DNA of 14,346 nt from contig JANXSE010000231.1 of NCBI GenBank assembly GCA_025356695.1, positions 1-14,346 of the forward strand, read 5' to 3'. Numbering within the stretch: the first letter of the stretch is position 1; the number at the start of each line of letters is the position of its first letter. The position numbers and the translations under genes were made by a program. Below the pieces are notes generated by a model. The model worked only from the letters and a program-made list of their open reading frames with translations. It was not told the origin of the DNA and did not search any database. This document shows, in pieces, positions 14,207-14,346 of the stretch. The stretch is from Betaproteobacteria bacterium (GTDB lineage Bacteria; Pseudomonadota; Gammaproteobacteria; Burkholderiales; SG8-41).

Positions 14207-14346
14207 TGCGGACTAGAACCGTCGCGCTGGCGATTGTATTCATCTGGTTCCTTACCGGCGGCATCGGCCACTTCGTCGCGACGGACTATTTTTTAAAAAT
14301 TGTGCCGCCCGATCTGCCACTACGCCTTGAGGCGGTCTATATCAGC
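14206..14346 (+). CDS. DoxX-like membrane protein, N-terminal part (cut by window edge)
   Basis: 47 codons from an ATG at 14206 that overlaps the preceding TAA, open to the right edge. The sequence begins with a transmembrane segment (ALAIVFIWFLTGGIGHF, about 7-23), then ATDYFLKIVPPDLPL and EAVYIS. The G-I-G-H-F ... F-x-K-I-V-P-P-x-L-P ... Y-I-S pattern matches the start of DoxX-like four-helix membrane proteins. Members are linked to redox, for example thiosulfate:quinone oxidoreductase subunits and the mycobacterial membrane oxidoreductase complex. Placement behind a selenoprotein makes a redox partnership conceivable (inference). Confidence 0.75.
   Translation, partial: MRTRTVALAIVFIWFLTGGIGHFVATDYFLKIVPPDLPLRLEAVYIS

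Overview
This is a GC-rich, gene-dense stretch of a betaproteobacterial-type genome, most likely Burkholderiales or a close uncultured relative. The clearest taxonomic sign is five periplasmic substrate-binding proteins of the Bug/TctC family within 14 kb, an expansion characteristic of that group. No rRNA, tRNA, CRISPR array, insertion sequence or transposase is visible. The longest stretch without a gene is 250 bases (4899-5148).

Layout. (a) 1-1342, minus strand: a Bug protein followed by the start of an isocitrate lyase/PEP mutase-family enzyme that runs off the left edge. (b) 1574-4898, plus strand: a tight three-gene operon of an MmgE/PrpD-family protein, a PRISE-like short-chain reductase and an SMP-30/gluconolactonase-like hydrolase. 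It looks like a catabolic module for an unknown carboxylated or lactone-forming substrate. (c) 5149-5436: a small exported pentapeptide MxKDx-repeat protein with a palindrome-rich leader and a strong intrinsic terminator. (d) 5529-6614: an amidohydrolase of the ACMSD-like type with a twin-arginine signal. (e) 6760-10215: an operon in which two closely related Bug proteins flank a TcuA-like FAD-dependent dehydrogenase. (f) 10285-11265 (plus) and 11269-12222 (minus): two more Bug genes, converging with only 3 bases between their stop codons. (g) 12354 to the right edge: a gene interrupted by one in-frame TGA, followed by a small membrane protein and the start of a DoxX-like membrane protein.

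The main discovery is in (g). The apparent pair of ORFs at 12354-12644 and 12684-13955 is best read as one 533-residue selenoprotein of the UGSC family. The TGA at 12642-12644 lies in the family's U-G-x-C motif (here Sec97-Gly-Ala-Cys100). It is followed at the right distance by a perfect 7-bp hairpin with a G in the second loop position, which fits a bacterial SECIS element. A standard gene caller would split this gene or call it a pseudogene.

The window reads as a mosaic of small uptake-and-degradation modules. Periplasmic Bug receptors would capture organic (di/tri)carboxylates or similar compounds, although no TctA/TctB membrane partners are present. The adjacent enzymes (dehydrogenase, dehydratase-like, reductase, lactonase, amidohydrolase, lyase) would process them. 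Actual substrates cannot be read from the sequence.
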